The notes below the pieces were generated by a model. It was not told the DNA's origin and did not search any database. It saw only the letters and a program-made list of their open reading frames with translations. From IMG/VR virus record IMGVR_UViG_3300009164_000434, positions 1-20,791 of that record: a stretch of 20,791 bases of DNA. The stretch is one strand, 5' to 3'. The translations under genes were made by a program, and so were the position numbers. Position 1 is the stretch's first letter. The number at the start of each line of letters is the position of its first letter. The stretch is from a virus. Positions 19,908-20,791 of this stretch are shown here, piece after piece.

Positions 19908-20106
19908 ATGTAAAGAATTAGCATTGATGGCGGGTGGCAGTCATTATCCAAGAGTTGGTGGTGAGACTCTGGAACAGTTTATGCGGTTAACAGTAGAGGA
20001 ATGTATTAAGATATTGCAGGAACGGGAGGTACGCAATTCCAACTCTGCCAGACTGATTTTAAAGGAACATTTTGGTCTAGAAAAGTCAATGGAATCAACG
20101 ACTTAA
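19897..20106 (+). CDS. paralogous small protein, EC...HFG family, copy 6
   Basis: The ATG at 19897 has AAGGA (19886-19890) 6 nt upstream; the frame extends to 19861 but without an SD. The 69 residues include QFMRLTVEECIKILQE and LILKEHFGLEK, the family signature. The last codons (GAA TCA ACG ACT TAA) come from the promoter upstream box of the next cassette. Confidence 0.73.
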   Translation: MSPKCKELALMAGGSHYPRVGGETLEQFMRLTVEECIKILQEREVRNSNSARLILKEHFGLEKSMESTT

Positions 20107-20114
20107 AATTACGC

Positions 20115-20142
20115 TTGACATTTGGCGAGAATCGTGTATAAT
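20115..20142 (+). promoter_or_regulatory. promoter cassette, copy 9
   Basis: TTGACA (20115-20120), 16 bp, TATAAT (20137-20142), then GGTCTCTATAG, so this copy lacks the AGTCTGA start region. The box ATCAACGACTTAA (20094-20106) lies 8 nt before the -35. Confidence 0.8.
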
Positions 20143-20176
20143 GGTCTCTATAGTAATTGATAAATGAAAGAAAATT

Positions 20177-20323
20177 ATGAGTGAATTAGAGAAAAACCAA
20201 GTATTAGAGAAAATTAGAGAAATTAAAATTTTAGTAGAAAATTCAAATATTGAATTAGATAAACAATCCAATATTATTAATTCTATGATGATTATTTTAT
20301 CTAATTGTGAAATAACCCATTAA
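20177..20323 (+). CDS. short coiled-coil protein
   Basis: 48 residues (MSELEKNQVLEKIREI...) with hydrophobic residues at heptad spacing across the whole length, consistent with a small coiled coil. A weak SD (GAAAG) precedes it. It is the first gene after promoter copy 9, followed within 2 nt by a membrane protein. No family recognised. Confidence 0.6.
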   Translation: MSELEKNQVLEKIREIKILVENSNIELDKQSNIINSMMIILSNCEITH

Positions 20324-20325
20324 TA

Positions 20326-20541
20326 ATGAATTTGATGAATAATTACTTAAAATGGGTTGCAACGGCAATTACTTTGGCAGGTGCTTTATGTACCAGTTTT
20401 CGTATTGATCCGTTGAATATATACTTACTTAACATGGGTTCTATTGTATTCCTTATATGGAGTATTCGTATTAAGGATTCGGCAATGATCGCTGTTAATT
20501 CTGGTCTTTTACTAATTTACTTTATAGGGATAATCAAATGA
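20326..20541 (+). CDS. small membrane protein with three hydrophobic segments
   Basis: 71 residues; 20326 or the ATG at 20335 may be used. Hydrophobic segments are seen at about residues 10-25 (WVATAITLAGALCTSF), 33-47 (LLNMGSIVFLIWSI) and 54-70 (AVNSGLLLIYFIGII). The RIDPLNIYLLN segment is, from memory, found in small membrane proteins of T4-like aquatic phages. Function unknown. Confidence 0.72.
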   Translation: MNLMNNYLKWVATAITLAGALCTSFRIDPLNIYLLNMGSIVFLIWSIRIKDSAMIAVNSGLLLIYFIGIIK

Positions 20542-20693
20542 TGTATATTTTATCTAGGGTTGTTAATAAAAGAAAAGTTACTCTGTATCAATTAGATAAT
20601 GGTGGTTATCAGATAAAATCTGGTAATTTTACGCAAACCTTTAAGTTGTCAGGATTTGATTTTGTTTATAATGTGTTCAAAGGGTTTAATTGA
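20538..20693 (+). CDS. small basic beta-rich protein
   Basis: 51 residues starting from an ATGATG overlapping the previous stop. Beta-prone segments (KRKVTLYQLDNGGYQIKSG, FTQTFKLSGF) suggest a small sheet; no motif is recognised. It is the last complete gene in the window. Confidence 0.6.
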   Translation: MMYILSRVVNKRKVTLYQLDNGGYQIKSGNFTQTFKLSGFDFVYNVFKGFN

Positions 20694-20704
20694 TAAATAA
20701 TAGT

Positions 20705-20791
20705 ATGATATCATTCAAAGAATTTATTAAAGAGGATGTTGAGTCAAGTTTATCAATATTTGATATTGATGATACTTTATTCAGCACCAAG
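20705..20791 (+). CDS. HAD-like phosphatase, 3' truncated by window edge
   Basis: The 29 visible residues (MISFKEFIKEDVESS...) contain SIFDIDDTLFSTK, the HAD motif I (DxDxT: D20-I-D22-D-T24 approximately). T4-like aquatic phages carry a similar gene with a short amphipathic N-terminus followed by this motif; its substrate is not known. The rest lies beyond the window, so whether it is a kinase/phosphatase or another HAD member cannot be told. Confidence 0.7.
   Translation, partial: MISFKEFIKEDVESSLSIFDIDDTLFSTK

Noticed and set aside
20694-20704. TAAATA-like T4 late promoter before the HAD gene
   Set aside because: The motif is imperfect (GATAAATAA) and lies only a few bases before the ATG, too close for a normal leader.
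1-20791. CRISPR arrays, insertion sequences, integrase or attachment sites
   Set aside because: No regularly spaced repeats with unique spacers, no transposase or integrase frames and no terminal inverted repeats were seen.

Overview
The window looks like part of a lytic, T4-like (myovirus-type) phage genome. Every credible gene is on the + strand, genes are packed with ATGA or TAATG overlaps, and the base composition is AT-rich. Core phage functions are present: a lysis cassette, primase, class Ia ribonucleotide reductase, ThyX, dCMP deaminase, PhoH and a glycine-rich adhesin. The host is probably a Gram-negative aquatic proteobacterium: there is a two-component spanin, and a phage-borne PstS of the E. 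coli/proteobacterial type rather than the cyanobacterial type. The host is an inference; no sequence match was possible.

Layout. (1) 1-2761, lysis and envelope block: partial Rz-like i-spanin with Rz1 nested inside it in another reading frame, a lipoprotein, a GH19 endolysin, a three-helix holin and several small exported or membrane proteins; it ends in a hairpin followed by a sigma70-type promoter. (2) 2781-9899, replication and metabolism operon: primase, thyX, nrdA, pstS, a small conserved-looking gene overlapping nrdB, nrdB, a zinc ribbon, a GIY-YIG protein and phoH. (3) 9907-11745: a new promoter, four small genes and a gp38-like glycine-rich tail adhesin. (4) 11746-12220: a 475-nt gene-free region with four phased DnaA-box-like repeats next to an AT-rich tract, a 17-bp direct repeat and two tandem promoters. 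(5) 12221-20693: about 35 small, mostly unrecognised genes, probably early/accessory, including dCMP deaminase, a gp88-like cysteine-rich protein and a paralogous family with an EC...HFG signature. (6) 20705-end: the start of a HAD-like gene.

How it works together. Primase, RNR, ThyX and dCMP deaminase would supply replication with primers and dNTPs. PstS and PhoH point to infection under phosphate limitation. Expression of the right half appears to rest on a recurring promoter cassette (nine copies): near-consensus TTGACA and TATAAT with 16-17 bp spacing, usually a GC step just before TTGACA, an AGTCTGA start region in six copies, and in five copies an upstream box close to ATCAAYGACTTAC lying 7-8 nt before the -35 (a sixth lies 16 nt before it).

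The most novel-looking items are this cassette and its upstream box, a roughly 135-nt RNA closed by a 17-bp stem between two cassettes (13162-13296), and the origin-like repeat cluster at 11775-11816.
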